A stretch of DNA of 6,632 bases from Opitutia bacterium. Lineage in GTDB: Bacteria; Verrucomicrobiota; Verrucomicrobiia; Opitutales; Opitutaceae. Location: positions 929 through 7,560 of the forward strand of contig PMKA01000283.1 in NCBI GenBank assembly GCA_003157575.1. Direction: 5' to 3'. Positions within the stretch are counted from its first letter, which is position 1, and every line of letters begins with the position of its first letter. Positions 6,581 to 6,632 of this stretch are shown piece after piece. Made by a program: the position numbers and the translations under genes. Below the pieces are notes generated by a model, which was not told the DNA's origin, ran no database searches, and was given only the letters and a program-made list of their open reading frames with translations.

Positions 6581-6631
6581 TCATCGCGAGTCCGGCGCCC
6601 CAGGATATTCCCGTAGCCACGAGCGCCAGCG
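6581..6631 (-). CDS. Possible C-terminal end of a gene upstream of pgsA (partial)
   Basis: Reading leftward from the right edge, one frame gives RWRSWLREYPGAPDSR and a TGA at 6583-6581. That TGA overlaps an in-frame pgsA ATG (6584) as ATGA. A second frame from 6630 ends in TGA at 6570-6568, and the pgsA frame itself is open to the edge. Base composition does not separate these options over so few codons. This is therefore only a candidate for the tail of an upstream operon gene, and the family is not recognisable. Confidence 0.2.
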   Translation of the reverse strand, partial: RWRSWLREYPGAPDSR

Positions 6632-6632
6632 A

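Overview
The window comes from a GC-rich Gram-negative bacterium. Evidence for this is a C/G-biased third codon position, a signal-peptide β-barrel protein, a TonB-type C-terminal domain and bacterial phosphatidylglycerol synthesis genes. The mix of a secreted TonB_C protein and a stand-alone NusG paralogue, with start codons that lack Shine-Dalgarno motifs, would fit a member of the Verrucomicrobiota (Opitutales-like). That assignment is an impression from family composition and was not tested against any database.

Layout from left to right. Positions 1-128 (+) hold the last 41 codons of a sensor histidine kinase, followed by a convincing intrinsic terminator at 168-203. A convergent gene on the minus strand (267-1133) encodes a secreted protein with a TonB C-terminal domain. 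A divergent intergenic region of about 200 bp separates it from comM/yifB (1338-2882, +), the Mg-chelatase-like AAA+ helicase of natural transformation. A 348-bp gene-free stretch rich in short inverted and direct repeats follows. Next come three + strand genes: aroQ (type II 3-dehydroquinate dehydratase, 3231-3662), a stand-alone NusG-family factor (3755-4267) and a predicted outer-membrane β-barrel protein (4342-5289). A 45-bp convergent gap with a GC-rich hairpin leads to a minus-strand pair, pgsA (5883-6506) then pgpA (5335-5886). These two overlap as ATGA and encode consecutive enzymes of phosphatidylglycerol synthesis.

How the genes relate. Only pgsA-pgpA form an evident functional operon: phosphatidylglycerophosphate synthase followed by its phosphatase. 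The NusG paralogue lies 74 bp upstream of the β-barrel gene and could control it, but position is the only support. The other genes look like independent core or cell-envelope functions. I see no insertion sequence, CRISPR array, tRNA, rRNA, phage gene or defence locus. The window is mostly ordinary chromosome. The least explained parts are the 2883-3230 intergenic stretch, the target of the NusG paralogue, the TTG-initiated TonB_C protein and the consistent lack of Shine-Dalgarno motifs.
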